The notes under the pieces: generated by a model
The model's input: only the letters and a program-made list of their open reading frames with translations
Databases searched by the model: none
Told to the model about the DNA's origin: nothing
In this document: in pieces, positions 26,524-34,929 of the stretch
Numbering within the stretch: position 1 is the first letter of the stretch
Layout: each line of letters begins with the position of its first letter
Position numbers and translations under genes: made by a program
NCBI RefSeq assembly: GCF_000165485.1
Contig: NC_014623.1
Span: forward strand, 3,863,501-3,927,500
DNA: 64,000 nucleotides
Source of the DNA: Stigmatella aurantiaca DW4/3-1
Lineage (GTDB): Bacteria > Myxococcota > Myxococcia > Myxococcales > Myxococcaceae
Reading direction: 5' to 3'

Positions 26524-27489
26524 TCAGGTAACGGATGGCGCGGACACGGTGGGGCCCGGTACCCGGGGCTCCACATGCGCGATGAACTCCTCGAAGTGCT
26601 TCAGGACCTCCGCGGGGCGCTCGAGCATCGGCGCGTGTCCACACGCCTTCATTCGCACCACCCTCACATCCCGCAGACCTTGTTCCAGCTTCTCGATGGC
26701 GGTTTCATGAAGAAACCGGTTGGCGTCTCCCCAGATGACGAGCGTTGGAGCGCGGATGCCAGGGAGGTTCTTCTCCAGGAGGTACGGCTGCTCGTTGTTC
26801 CAGAGATCTTTCCAGATGACGCGGTGCAGGGCCTCGGAGGCCAGGGCTTGCTGCCTCAGGTGCAGGTACACCGCGCGAGGGATGAAGGGCCGCTTCACGA
26901 AGAGCAGCTCGGCCACATGGTCGAACTCCTTCGTGTTCCCCGGGACCAACGGTGCCAGGCCCTGACGGATCTGCAAGTCAAGCGCGGTCGGAAGACGGGA
27001 CTCGATGCCCTGCGGCTCCAGGAGGGTGAGGCTCTCCACCTCGTCCGGGTAGTTGTGGGCGAGCATGCCGGCGATGTTGCCGCCCATGGAGTTGCCGACC
27101 AGGTGGTAGCGCTGGATCCCCAGCGCCTGAAGGAACGCGTGGAGCCGCTCGGCCTGCAGAGGAATGAGGAACCGCTCGGAGATGGAGGCGCTCGTTCCAC
27201 CAAAGCCCGGCACATTGGGCGCCAACACCCGGAAATGCTTCACCAGGGAGCCGGCCATCCGGACCCAGTGGTCCGCATTCGCCCCGAAGCCATGCACCAT
27301 GACCATGGGAACGCCCTGGCCGCCCTCCAGATAGCTGAAGGTACGGCCATCGACGGTGAGGCGCTTCTCCTTCAACCCCGAACGCGTCCTCTCCAGGAAC
27401 ACCAACAGCGACGCCCATGGGAGGGGGAAGAGGTAGTAGGAGCCCACCAGCAGCAGCAGTGTTCCCACGAATATGAGCAGTCCAGTCAC
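26524..27489 (-). CDS. Membrane-anchored alpha/beta hydrolase
   Basis: 321 residues. An N-terminal hydrophobic helix (about 3-31, LLIFVGTLLLLVGSYYLF) anchors an alpha/beta-hydrolase fold. The oxyanion region is VHGFGANADHW, the nucleophile elbow GNSMGG, the acid Asp in VIWGDANRFLH and the His in ACGHAPMLE, so the triad appears complete. Sixty-two bases separate it from the diiron oxidase gene downstream and about 90 from the aspartokinase gene upstream. Within the cluster it may hydrolyse or transfer an acyl or aminoacyl group at the membrane; the anchor matches that of the ligase at 37269. Confidence 0.82.
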   Translation of the reverse strand: MTGLLIFVGTLLLLVGSYYLFPLPWASLLVFLERTRSGLKEKRLTVDGRTFSYLEGGQGVPMVMVHGFGANADHWVRMAGSLVKHFRVLAPNVPGFGGTSASISERFLIPLQAERLHAFLQALGIQRYHLVGNSMGGNIAGMLAHNYPDEVESLTLLEPQGIESRLPTALDLQIRQGLAPLVPGNTKEFDHVAELLFVKRPFIPRAVYLHLRQQALASEALHRVIWKDLWNNEQPYLLEKNLPGIRAPTLVIWGDANRFLHETAIEKLEQGLRDVRVVRMKACGHAPMLERPAEVLKHFEEFIAHVEPRVPGPTVSAPSVT

Positions 27490-27578
27490 TTCTCAGTCCT
27501 CGCGGACCCGCGGCGCAGGCGCCAATTGCCTTGGCACCCACGCGCGAGCCTTGGCTCGATGCCCCCTGAGCGCCATGC

Positions 27579-28931
27579 TCAGAGCCCAGCGTTGCTCGCC
27601 CGGCGTTGCTCCACCGGCTGATCCGCATTCTCGGCGCCCAGCTCGAACGTTTCGTGCAGCAGGTTCAGTGCCTTGTCGGCTTGCCCATCCTGAACCAGGC
27701 AGCTGACGCGCAGCTCGCCCGCGGCGACCGACACCAGCTCGATCCCCTCTTGGTTCAGCACCCGGCACGCCGTGGCGGACACTTGGGGATCCGAGCGGAT
27801 GCCCAGCCCCACCAGGGAGACCTTGGCCAGGTTGTTCTCCAGGACGACTTGTTGGGCCTTCACTTCCGCGCCCAGTTGCTCCAGCCGCGCCTGCGCGCGG
27901 TGGACCTCGCTGGTCGGCATGGAGAACGCCACGCTCGCCCGCGACGGCTCGTGCGGCAGGACCGAGTGCGTCACCATGTCCACACTCATGTTCAGCTCGG
28001 CCAACAGGCCCAGGACTTCACCCAGAAGCCCAGAGCGATTCTCGGCCGCGACCAGTTGAACGCGCGTCTGACGGCGATCCACGGCGAGCCCCGTCACCCG
28101 CTGGGACTCCAGTCCCCGGCTCTTGTCGATCACCCACGTACCCGGCTTTCCAGAGAACGTACTGCGAACATGCACAGGGACCTTGTATTTCATAGCGATC
28201 TCCACACTCCTGGATTGCAGAACCTTGGCTCCCAGCGCCGCCAGCTCCAGCATCTCCTCGAAGCCGAGGGAGGGAATCTGGCGCGCGGAGGGGCAGATGT
28301 TGGGGTCCGCCGTGTAGACACCATCCACGTCGGTGTAGATCTCGCACTCGTCCGCCCCCAGCGCGGCGGCCAGCGCCACTGCCGTGGTGTCCGAGCCGCC
28401 ACGCCCCAGGGTGGTGATGTGGTTCTGGGAATCCACCCCTTGGAATCCCGCCACCACCGGGATGATGCGCGCGGCGAGGGCCTCGTGGAGGACCTCGTGC
28501 TCAATGTTGTGGATGCGCGCCTTGGTGAAGGCGTCATCCGTGACGATGCGAACCTGATGGCCAAGGAACGAGCGCCCCTTGCCCCCATGCCGGGAGATGG
28601 CCAGCGCCGTGAGCGCCGCGGACACCTGCTCGCCCGTGGCCGCGATGGCGTCCAGCTCCCGTGTATCCGGTACGGACACCACCTCATGCGCCAGCTTCAG
28701 CAGGCGGTTCGTCTCTCCGCTCATCGCGCTCACCACGAGCACGACGTCGTTGCCGGCCTGCTGGCTTTCCAGGGCCATCCGGGCCACGTCGCTGATGCGC
28801 TCCACATTCGCCACCGACGTCCCGCCGAACTTCATGACCACGAGCGGACGATGTGGGGAACCTGGGGTGGTTCTCCGATTCGACGGGGAGGAACTGTTGT
28901 AGACGAGAGCTTTCATAGAGAGAGGCTGCAT
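27579..28931 (-). CDS. lysC: Aspartokinase embedded in the AHBA cluster
   Basis: 450-residue monofunctional aspartate kinase that supplies 4-phospho-L-aspartate. The kinase domain starts with VVMKFGGTSVANVERI at about residue 31, after an unusual Ser/Pro/Arg-rich N-terminal extension. Other core motifs are ATGEQVSAAL, TTLGRGGSDTTAVALA and CEIYTDVDGVYTADP. Two ACT domains follow (about 305-430). Aspartate semialdehyde is one of the two substrates of the GriI-type aldolase at 30637, so this gene probably boosts precursor flow. No aspartate-semialdehyde dehydrogenase is present in the cluster, so a housekeeping one must be used. Lysine/threonine sensitivity cannot be judged by eye. Confidence 0.92.
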   Translation of the reverse strand: MQPLSMKALVYNSSSPSNRRTTPGSPHRPLVVMKFGGTSVANVERISDVARMALESQQAGNDVVLVVSAMSGETNRLLKLAHEVVSVPDTRELDAIAATGEQVSAALTALAISRHGGKGRSFLGHQVRIVTDDAFTKARIHNIEHEVLHEALAARIIPVVAGFQGVDSQNHITTLGRGGSDTTAVALAAALGADECEIYTDVDGVYTADPNICPSARQIPSLGFEEMLELAALGAKVLQSRSVEIAMKYKVPVHVRSTFSGKPGTWVIDKSRGLESQRVTGLAVDRRQTRVQLVAAENRSGLLGEVLGLLAELNMSVDMVTHSVLPHEPSRASVAFSMPTSEVHRAQARLEQLGAEVKAQQVVLENNLAKVSLVGLGIRSDPQVSATACRVLNQEGIELVSVAAGELRVSCLVQDGQADKALNLLHETFELGAENADQPVEQRRASNAGL

Positions 28932-28943
28932 CTTTCTCTTGAG

Positions 28944-28973
28944 AGTATAACCTTAGAGTGTACTTACAAACAA
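28944..28973 (-). promoter_or_regulatory. Candidate internal promoter before the aspartokinase gene
   Basis: In a markedly AT-rich stretch on the minus strand, TTGTTT (28973-28968) is spaced 18 bases from TATACT (28949-28944). Initiation near 28937 would leave a very short leader before ATG 28931, or about 20 bases before the in-frame ATG at 28916. Confidence 0.35.
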
Positions 28974-29031
28974 GCAATTAAAGAGATATAAGTGAACCTT
29001 GCTTAGTAAGTATTCTCTCATCACAGGAGGT

Positions 29032-29062
29032 CCTGGGTTCTGCCAGGCCGGGCAGAACCAGG
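29032..29062 (-). terminator. Strong hairpin between the ligase and aspartokinase genes
   Basis: GGTTCTGCC (29036-29044) and GGCAGAACC (29051-29059) form a perfect 9-bp stem with a six-base loop; with one bulged G the stem extends to 12 bp. It lies 36 bases after the stop of the ligase gene. No U-run follows in the direction of transcription, so attenuation, RNA processing or mRNA stabilisation are as likely as termination. Confidence 0.4.
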
Positions 29063-29097
29063 TCTCGTCCGTGTGACGCTCAGAGGGGATGGGGTCC

Positions 29098-30591
29098 TTA
29101 GGACCCGCCCATGACGGCCTTGAGCAGCTCGCTCCGTTTGATCTTTCCGGAGGCGGTGCTGGGCAGGGACTCGACGAACACGATGCGGTCCGGTCGGAGC
29201 GCCCTCGGCCGCAGGGTCAGTTCCATCCGCTGGCGCACCTGGGCTTCCCATGCCTCCGTGCCCGAGGCCTGCACGTCCGGCTTGAGGACGATGAAGGCCC
29301 TCAGCCGCGTGAGCCCCTCCTCCGTCTTCAGCGCGATGGCCGCCGTGGAAGAGACGCCGGGCTGGGTCAGCAGGAAGTCCTCGAGCTCGTGGGGAGACAC
29401 CCAGCACCCGCTGAGTTTGATCCGGTCTCCCTCGCGCGAGACGAAGCGGAAGCCTTCGCCCTCTGGCGCGAAGAGATCCCCGGTGGAGAGCCCTCCGCTC
29501 CTCGGCGCGAGGGCTCCTTGAGAGAGGTAGCCCAGCATCATGGCGGGGGATTCGACGCTCAGGGCCACCACTTCCTGGGCGGACTCTCCCTCCATGGCAT
29601 GCGGCCGCGCTTGGTACTGGAATGCCCCCACGCGCTTCAGCATGTCACCCGAGGTGTGTGCATCCTCGCTCAGGTAGGGGAGGAAGGTTTCCGTCGTCCC
29701 GATCGAGTTGAGCATCCGCGAGCCGCTGAAGGCCTCCCAGCGCTCGCGCACCAGGCCAGGCAGGTGCTCACCGGCGGCAAAGCTCAGGCGCAGGGACTTC
29801 GGCCGCACGGGCGTTTCCGCGGCCCGGCGCCAGAGGATGTGGTACAAGGTAGGTACTGCCAGCAGGGCGGTGACACGCTCGGCATGGGCCACCTCGAGGA
29901 TGTCGAGGTGACGGGTCCATTCGGGCACCATCACGGCGGTGGCACCCACGCTCAGCGGCACATGCAGCCCCTGCAGTCCGAACGAGAAGTGCGGGCTGGA
30001 GGCGGCCAGGACCCGGTCGTCGGGCCGGATTCCCCAGAGCGCGCGGGTGACGTGCTGTTCGAACCAGGCGAAGGCCCGGTGCGAGTGCACACAGATCTTC
30101 GCCCCCCCGGTCGAGCCCGAGGTCATCAGCATCAGGGCGGGGCGGTCATCTCCCAGCAGCGCTTCCGCCGAGCCCTCCTGGGCGGGGGCAGGCGCTGGTT
30201 CCGCCAACCAGTGCGAGACGTCCGGCAGCGGCTCTCCGACGGAAGAGGTGCGGTCCGACAGCACGCGCTCGGGGGCCACCTTCTCCCAGAGCGCTGGGTA
30301 GTACGCCTCGGCCTGACGGGAGGGCGCGAGCAGCACGGGTCTCCCGGCGCGCATGGCCGACAGCCACGCCACGGCAAACTCCAGCGTGGCGGAGCCCACG
30401 AGCGCCAGCGTGCAGCCCGGCCGTGTGGTCAGCTCGAGCCACCGCGCCATGGCGCACGTGGCATGGTAGAGCTGGCCGTAAGTCAGCTGCCGGCGCCCGA
30501 GGGTGCCGTGCTCGACGAGGGCCTCGCGGTCCGCGTTTCCGCGGGCCACGTGGCGCTCAACGAGAAGAGAGAAGCATCCGGCGGAGTCCAT
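29098..30591 (-). CDS. Adenylate-forming ligase of the benzoate-CoA ligase type
   Basis: 497-residue ANL-superfamily ligase that activates a carboxylate as acyl-AMP and usually forms a CoA thioester. The phosphate loop is TSGSTGGAKICVHSH (about 157-171), motif A5 is NSIGTTETFLPYLS, A7 is LSTGDLF, A8 is FVSREGDRIKLSG and the catalytic lysine is Lys483 in STASGKIKRSELL. Overall length and the SSPHFSFGLQ region resemble benzoate/hydroxybenzoate-CoA ligases. It directly follows the aldolase gene (45-bp gap), so 3-amino-4-hydroxybenzoate is the most likely substrate. No carrier protein is encoded nearby, which favours CoA as acceptor. Confidence 0.88.
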   Translation of the reverse strand: MDSAGCFSLLVERHVARGNADREALVEHGTLGRRQLTYGQLYHATCAMARWLELTTRPGCTLALVGSATLEFAVAWLSAMRAGRPVLLAPSRQAEAYYPALWEKVAPERVLSDRTSSVGEPLPDVSHWLAEPAPAPAQEGSAEALLGDDRPALMLMTSGSTGGAKICVHSHRAFAWFEQHVTRALWGIRPDDRVLAASSPHFSFGLQGLHVPLSVGATAVMVPEWTRHLDILEVAHAERVTALLAVPTLYHILWRRAAETPVRPKSLRLSFAAGEHLPGLVRERWEAFSGSRMLNSIGTTETFLPYLSEDAHTSGDMLKRVGAFQYQARPHAMEGESAQEVVALSVESPAMMLGYLSQGALAPRSGGLSTGDLFAPEGEGFRFVSREGDRIKLSGCWVSPHELEDFLLTQPGVSSTAAIALKTEEGLTRLRAFIVLKPDVQASGTEAWEAQVRQRMELTLRPRALRPDRIVFVESLPSTASGKIKRSELLKAVMGGS

Positions 30592-30636
30592 GGTGGGCCT
30601 TGTGGGGAAGGCTTGCCTGGGAGGGGCAACAGCCTG

Positions 30637-31500
30637 CTAACTGACCGCGGCCAGAGCCGTCCGCTGCTCCCGCGGCCGCTCCTGAACCGGGAGGAAGGGC
30701 CCGATGGAAGGAGGCGCCGACTCCACGTCCTCCAGCACCACCCGCTGCAAGCGCGTGAGGATGTCCGCCGTATTCTCGCGCTGGAACACGTTGCGCCCCA
30801 CGCACAGCCCGGAGGCGCCGTACAGCGCCACGTCCCGGGCCAGGGACAGCATCGCCTCGTCCGAGGTGACCGCTCCGCCCGCGAAGAAGATGGCCGTGTG
30901 GTCCTGGAATCCATCCAGGAGGGCGGGCAGTTCCTCCAGCTTGGCGGGGGCCGCCAGCTTCAGGGCGTCCGTCCCCAGCTCCACGCACGCCCGCATCAGG
31001 TGCCGCAGCCGCGCCAGGCGCTGGTTGTCCTGGAGGTTCGCCACCTTGTCGTAGAGCATGGTCAGCACGGGCATGCCGTAGACTTGGGCCTCATCCACGA
31101 TGGCGCCCAGCATCTTCCAGTTGTGCGCGTCGTTGCTCCCGTCGAAGTTGATCTGCAGGGACACCGCGTCGGCGCCCAGCCGCACCGCCATCTCCACGGA
31201 CGTCAGCATCTCCTTGCGATCCGGGGCCGGCGCCGTGGCCACCGACGTCATGCCGTTGAGGTGGACCATGACGCCCATCCGCTGCAGCAGGCCGCGGTTT
31301 CCCAGCCGCTCCACCATGCCCTTGTGCGCGATGACGCCGGTGATGCCCGGGTGGGGCATCCACTGCTCCATCTGCCGCATGCTGGTCAGACCTGGGATGG
31401 GCCCCAGCGTCAATCCGTGATCAATCGGGACGATGATGCCCCGATTGGAAGTGGCGTGAAGGAAACGCGACCAACGAAGCTTCTTGGCGACTCCATCCAT
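30637..31500 (-). CDS. griI: GriI-type class I aldolase (3,4-AHBA pathway, first committed step)
   Basis: 287-residue DhnA-type TIM-barrel aldolase. In Streptomyces griseus GriI joins L-aspartate 4-semialdehyde with dihydroxyacetone phosphate to give the C7 precursor of 3-amino-4-hydroxybenzoate. Visible here are VPIDHGLTLGPIPGL (Asp27, His28) near the N-terminus, Tyr150 in MLYDKV and the candidate Schiff-base Lys181 in GTDALKLAAP, then a phosphate-binding region around IFFAGGAVTS and GASGLCVGRNVFQ. A GAGGAAC Shine-Dalgarno precedes ATG 31500. The archaeal shikimate-type enzyme (ADH synthase) is the alternative family function, but the pairing with a GriH-type gene in a bacterium favours AHBA. 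Confidence 0.9.
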   Translation of the reverse strand: MDGVAKKLRWSRFLHATSNRGIIVPIDHGLTLGPIPGLTSMRQMEQWMPHPGITGVIAHKGMVERLGNRGLLQRMGVMVHLNGMTSVATAPAPDRKEMLTSVEMAVRLGADAVSLQINFDGSNDAHNWKMLGAIVDEAQVYGMPVLTMLYDKVANLQDNQRLARLRHLMRACVELGTDALKLAAPAKLEELPALLDGFQDHTAIFFAGGAVTSDEAMLSLARDVALYGASGLCVGRNVFQRENTADILTRLQRVVLEDVESAPPSIGPFLPVQERPREQRTALAAVS

Positions 31501-31540
31501 GGCAAAGTTCCTCAGGAAAGCGGCACGGGGCAGAAAAAAA

Positions 31541-32854
31541 CTACAAGTCCGACAGCGCCTCCCGGATGGTCTTCCGGGTGGATTTCAGCGCGGGAATGGC
31601 ACTGGCTCCAACAGCCACCACCGCCAGCACGGCGATCGACAGGGTATAGGCAGGGGCTGACCAGCTGATGGTGATGGGCACGGCGTTGCTCGAGCCGGGA
31701 GGCACCCAGCTGAGTCCCGCCATGCGGACGGACAACGTCACGGCCGCGCTCGCCAGCAGGCCCATGGCGCCAGCCACCAGCGCGAGCAACAAGCTCTCCA
31801 CCCAGCACAGCGACAGCACGAACTCCTTGCTGAAGCCCATGCTGCGCAGGGTGCCGAACTCGCGGATGCGCCCCATGAAGTTCACATAGCTGGTGTTGAG
31901 CAGGCTCATGAAGGACACCACCAGGGTGATGGCCAGCACGAACCCGAAGAAGCCCATGAGCAGCCCGTAGACTTGGTGGTAGAAGGTCGCACGGTCGGAC
32001 CAGTAGAAGACCCGCACCTTGAGGCCCTTGGCCTCGAACGCCTTCATCAGCTTCTCCCGGGCGTCCTCCATGGAGACGCCATCGGCCAGCCTCACGTGGT
32101 ACTTGCTGACAGACTGGGTGTTCATCAGCTCCTGCGCGTCCTTCATCGGCAGGACGACGAGGCGCTGGTTGATCTCCTTGATGCCCCAGTCCATCACGCC
32201 CGTGGCCGGGAAGCTGACGGCGTTGATCTGGCCCTCGTTGGTGACGACGCTGAGCTGGAAGTCCGGCCGGTCGCACTCGAAGGGCCGCTCCTCGGGCTTC
32301 TCCCCAGGCTTCGTGGGGCTGAACCCCACATCCGGCACCTTGCAGCTCAGCGTCCGGGCCAGCTCCTGCCCGACGATCATCGACGGGGTGCCCGCGGTCG
32401 CCCACAGCGGCTTTCCCGCCACCACGTCGTACTCGTACTCCGGACCCTTGATGGCGCGGATCTTCTCCACGTCCTGGCCAATGCCCGTGAAGATGGCATT
32501 GGTGCGTCCATCGGAGACGAGGCCGGAGATCTCCAGCAGGCGGGCATAGGCCATCACGCCCTGGGTCTCCCCCAGCACGCTGTCGATGGTGCGCTGGGCC
32601 TCCTCGGTCAGCAGGACCTTGGCTGCGTCCTCCTGGGCGGCGCCCTCGGCCACGGGGCTCTCGATCATCAATTGGCCGCGGGCGCCCCAGCGGGTGAAGG
32701 CCTCGCTGGTGAGGTCCAGCGTGGCATCCACGTACCCGTACAGCACGTTGCAGGCGAGGATGCCCACTGCCATCACCAGCAGCGTGCTGAGCGACTTGCG
32801 CCAGTAACGCCGCAGGTTCTGCGCGGCCATCCGGAAGACGAGCGAGGTGGTCAT
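31541..32854 (-). CDS. ABC transporter permease, FtsX/MacB type (export line, second permease)
   Basis: 437 residues with the four-helix LolC/MacB layout: helix 1 at about 20-40 (LSTLLVMAVGILACNVLYGY), a large periplasmic domain (about 45-300) and three C-terminal helices in the FtsX domain. The coupling motif is REFGTLRSMGFSKEFV. The periplasmic domain has a Cys pair (LSCKVP and FECDRP) that could form a disulfide. It begins 16 bases after the stop of the permease-LolA fusion and ends 40 bases before the aldolase gene, so the transporter and pathway genes lie in one transcript. Such permeases use mechanotransmission to extract substrates from the membrane or periplasm. Confidence 0.85.
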   Translation of the reverse strand: MTTSLVFRMAAQNLRRYWRKSLSTLLVMAVGILACNVLYGYVDATLDLTSEAFTRWGARGQLMIESPVAEGAAQEDAAKVLLTEEAQRTIDSVLGETQGVMAYARLLEISGLVSDGRTNAIFTGIGQDVEKIRAIKGPEYEYDVVAGKPLWATAGTPSMIVGQELARTLSCKVPDVGFSPTKPGEKPEERPFECDRPDFQLSVVTNEGQINAVSFPATGVMDWGIKEINQRLVVLPMKDAQELMNTQSVSKYHVRLADGVSMEDAREKLMKAFEAKGLKVRVFYWSDRATFYHQVYGLLMGFFGFVLAITLVVSFMSLLNTSYVNFMGRIREFGTLRSMGFSKEFVLSLCWVESLLLALVAGAMGLLASAAVTLSVRMAGLSWVPPGSSNAVPITISWSAPAYTLSIAVLAVVAVGASAIPALKSTRKTIREALSDL

Positions 32855-32870
32855 GGGTATCTACGCGGGC

Positions 32871-34925
32871 TCAGCGCCCCAGATTGGCGAGGTTGAAGAG
32901 GTTGTCCGGGTGGGTCGCGGACTTCAGGTTGGAGTAGGCCAGCGTGCTGTGCTGGTTGGCGTACTTGCTGTCGACGATCTTCAGCTCCGAGATGAAGGGC
33001 GACGGGTTCGGCCCAGGCGTCTTGTTGCCGTACTTCATCAGCGAGTACTTGAAGGGCGTTCCCGAGGTGGTGAGGTACTCGGCCTTGAGCGCCAGGTGAT
33101 TTTCCTTGTCCAGGTAGAAGATGACCTGGTCGTAGGTGACGTCCTTGCGCTTGGCCATCAGGCGGACCTTGTGCACGGCACGGCCGTCCACGGTGTCCTC
33201 GCCCAGCAGCGTCGGATCATAGTTGTCCGCGAACTGCGCGGAGGCGATGTCGCCGTTGGCCGCCTGGCCACTCAGGCGCTGGCGCGGGCTGATGCTCACC
33301 GGCTTGCGCAGCCCCGGCTTCATGAACCACATGGAGCGCGCCTGGATGAGGATCTGCTCTCCCTTGCTGCTGACGGGCGTGAGCGTGTAGGCGAGCGCCT
33401 TGTCGCCCTTCACATCCACCCGGTAGGACGTCTCGGTGCGGCCCGAGGGCTCTTCCGAGTCGATGGTCAGGCTCCAGGTGTACGCGCCGTAGCCGCCACG
33501 GGCCAGATCCGAAGCACGGATCCACTCTCGCAGCGCATCGACGGACGGCGGCCCCGCGGGCTGTGCGGCGGCGGGAGCCGCGGCCGGGGGCGACTCAGCG
33601 TGAGCGGGCGAGGCTCCCAGCCCCACCAGCGTGGCGGTCACGAACAAGGCAAAGGACAACAAGCGCGTCTGGAACGCATCCACGATTTGCCCCTCCATCC
33701 GCTTCTTGGCGGACCGATACGAAATCAACGCAGCCATGACTCCTCCTGCGATCAGAACTGCAACGAACCCAGCGGCACCCAACTGAATGCTCACCGGTAC
33801 CGGAATCGATAGACGCGGCAGGGTGGTCGTGAGGTTCGTCCGCGCCAGCGCCAACGCGACGATGACGGTCGAGACGATTCCTCCCACCGCGCCAAGCGAG
33901 GCGAGGATGAGTGCCTCCCGTGCGAACAGGCCTCCCAGCCGCCCCTTGCCAAAACCGATGGCCCGGAGCGTGCCCAGCTCCCGCACCCGCTCCAGAACAC
34001 TGATGTTGATGGTGTTCTGGACGGTCAACACACACACCAGCATCACGATGACGCCGGTGAAGGCGAACACCACACCCATGAACCCCATCACGCTCTCGTA
34101 CAGCTTGCCAATGGCCGGGTGCTTCCAGGTGGTGACCTCGTAGCCCGGCAGTTCCGTGTCCAGCTTCTGCTGCAACTGGGCGGACACGGCGGGGGTCAGC
34201 TCGCGGTCGGTCAGCACGACCACCATCCGCGACGCGTCCTCGGTGCGGTAGAGATCCTGGAGCAGCTTCAGGGGCACCTTGATGCTCTTGTTCTCCGTCT
34301 CCTCGATGGAGGTGGAGAACTCGCCCACCACGTCCGCGTCCGAGGCATTCAGGCGGCGGTCGAACCCGATGCCCGCCAACTGCACGTAGGGGGCCTCGCC
34401 CACGGCGGCCGGCTTGAGGTCCAGCACCTGCTTGAGCTGCTTCGTCAGCCAGAGCGAAGGTTTGCCCTCCTCAAGCGCTTCGCCCGAGGTGAAGTCGTCC
34501 ATGGACGTGGCCACCGCCGCACTCCCGGCCAGACGGATCTTCCGGTCATCCTCGGGCACCACGCCCGAGGCCAGGAAGACGGCGGTCCGGTCGTTGTTCT
34601 GGATGATGCCCACCCCCTCCATCTGCGGGGTGACCAGCGTCACGCCCTGGAGCCCAGAGGCGACCTCGCGGATGCGCTGCTGGGCCTTGGCGTCAATGGA
34701 GAACTTCTCGGGCTCCGTCGCCAGGTGCGTCAGCGCGTCCTTCTTGTAGACCTGCACGTGGCCGTTGCCCTGCCGGTAGATGACCACCGCCGACAGCGTG
34801 CGTTCGATGAACTGGACGTACCCCAGGAAGAGGAGCACGCCCAGCGCGCCGAAGCCCACGGAGATCATCGTCACAGCGGACCGACGGGAGTCACGCCAGA
34901 TATTGCGGAATGCGAGCGCCCACAT
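32871..34925 (-). CDS. Fusion of an FtsX/MacB-type permease and a LolA-like lipoprotein-sorting domain
   Basis: 684 residues in one uninterrupted frame. Residues 1-425 form a complete permease: helix 1 near 17-37, a periplasmic domain, three helices (for example VVFAFTGVIVMLVCVLTV and GFVAVLIAGGVMAALISY) and the coupling motif RELGTLRAIGFGKGRLG. At about 430-452 a segment like a signal peptide follows (LLSFALFVTATLVGLGASPAHA). The last 230 residues match outer-membrane lipoprotein-sorting (LolA/LolB-like) proteins: a half-barrel rich in beta strands (MWFMKPGLRKPVSISPRQ, VDGRAVHKVRLMAKR, VIFYLDKENHLALKAEYL). The fusion would hold the shuttle domain in the periplasm beside its own permease. It may alternatively be cleaved at AHA. 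Confidence 0.85.
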   Translation of the reverse strand: MWALAFRNIWRDSRRSAVTMISVGFGALGVLLFLGYVQFIERTLSAVVIYRQGNGHVQVYKKDALTHLATEPEKFSIDAKAQQRIREVASGLQGVTLVTPQMEGVGIIQNNDRTAVFLASGVVPEDDRKIRLAGSAAVATSMDDFTSGEALEEGKPSLWLTKQLKQVLDLKPAAVGEAPYVQLAGIGFDRRLNASDADVVGEFSTSIEETENKSIKVPLKLLQDLYRTEDASRMVVVLTDRELTPAVSAQLQQKLDTELPGYEVTTWKHPAIGKLYESVMGFMGVVFAFTGVIVMLVCVLTVQNTINISVLERVRELGTLRAIGFGKGRLGGLFAREALILASLGAVGGIVSTVIVALALARTNLTTTLPRLSIPVPVSIQLGAAGFVAVLIAGGVMAALISYRSAKKRMEGQIVDAFQTRLLSFALFVTATLVGLGASPAHAESPPAAAPAAAQPAGPPSVDALREWIRASDLARGGYGAYTWSLTIDSEEPSGRTETSYRVDVKGDKALAYTLTPVSSKGEQILIQARSMWFMKPGLRKPVSISPRQRLSGQAANGDIASAQFADNYDPTLLGEDTVDGRAVHKVRLMAKRKDVTYDQVIFYLDKENHLALKAEYLTTSGTPFKYSLMKYGNKTPGPNPSPFISELKIVDSKYANQHSTLAYSNLKSATHPDNLFNLANLGR

Positions 34926-34929
34926 GGCT

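Noticed and set aside
29032-29062. Riboswitch in the aspartokinase leader
   Set aside because: Only one simple hairpin is visible; no conserved lysine-riboswitch core could be identified.
29089-31668. 859-codon plus-strand open frame over the ligase and aldolase genes
   Set aside because: It is antisense to two genes with intact catalytic motifs; composition (His, Arg, Gly rich) fits a shadow frame.
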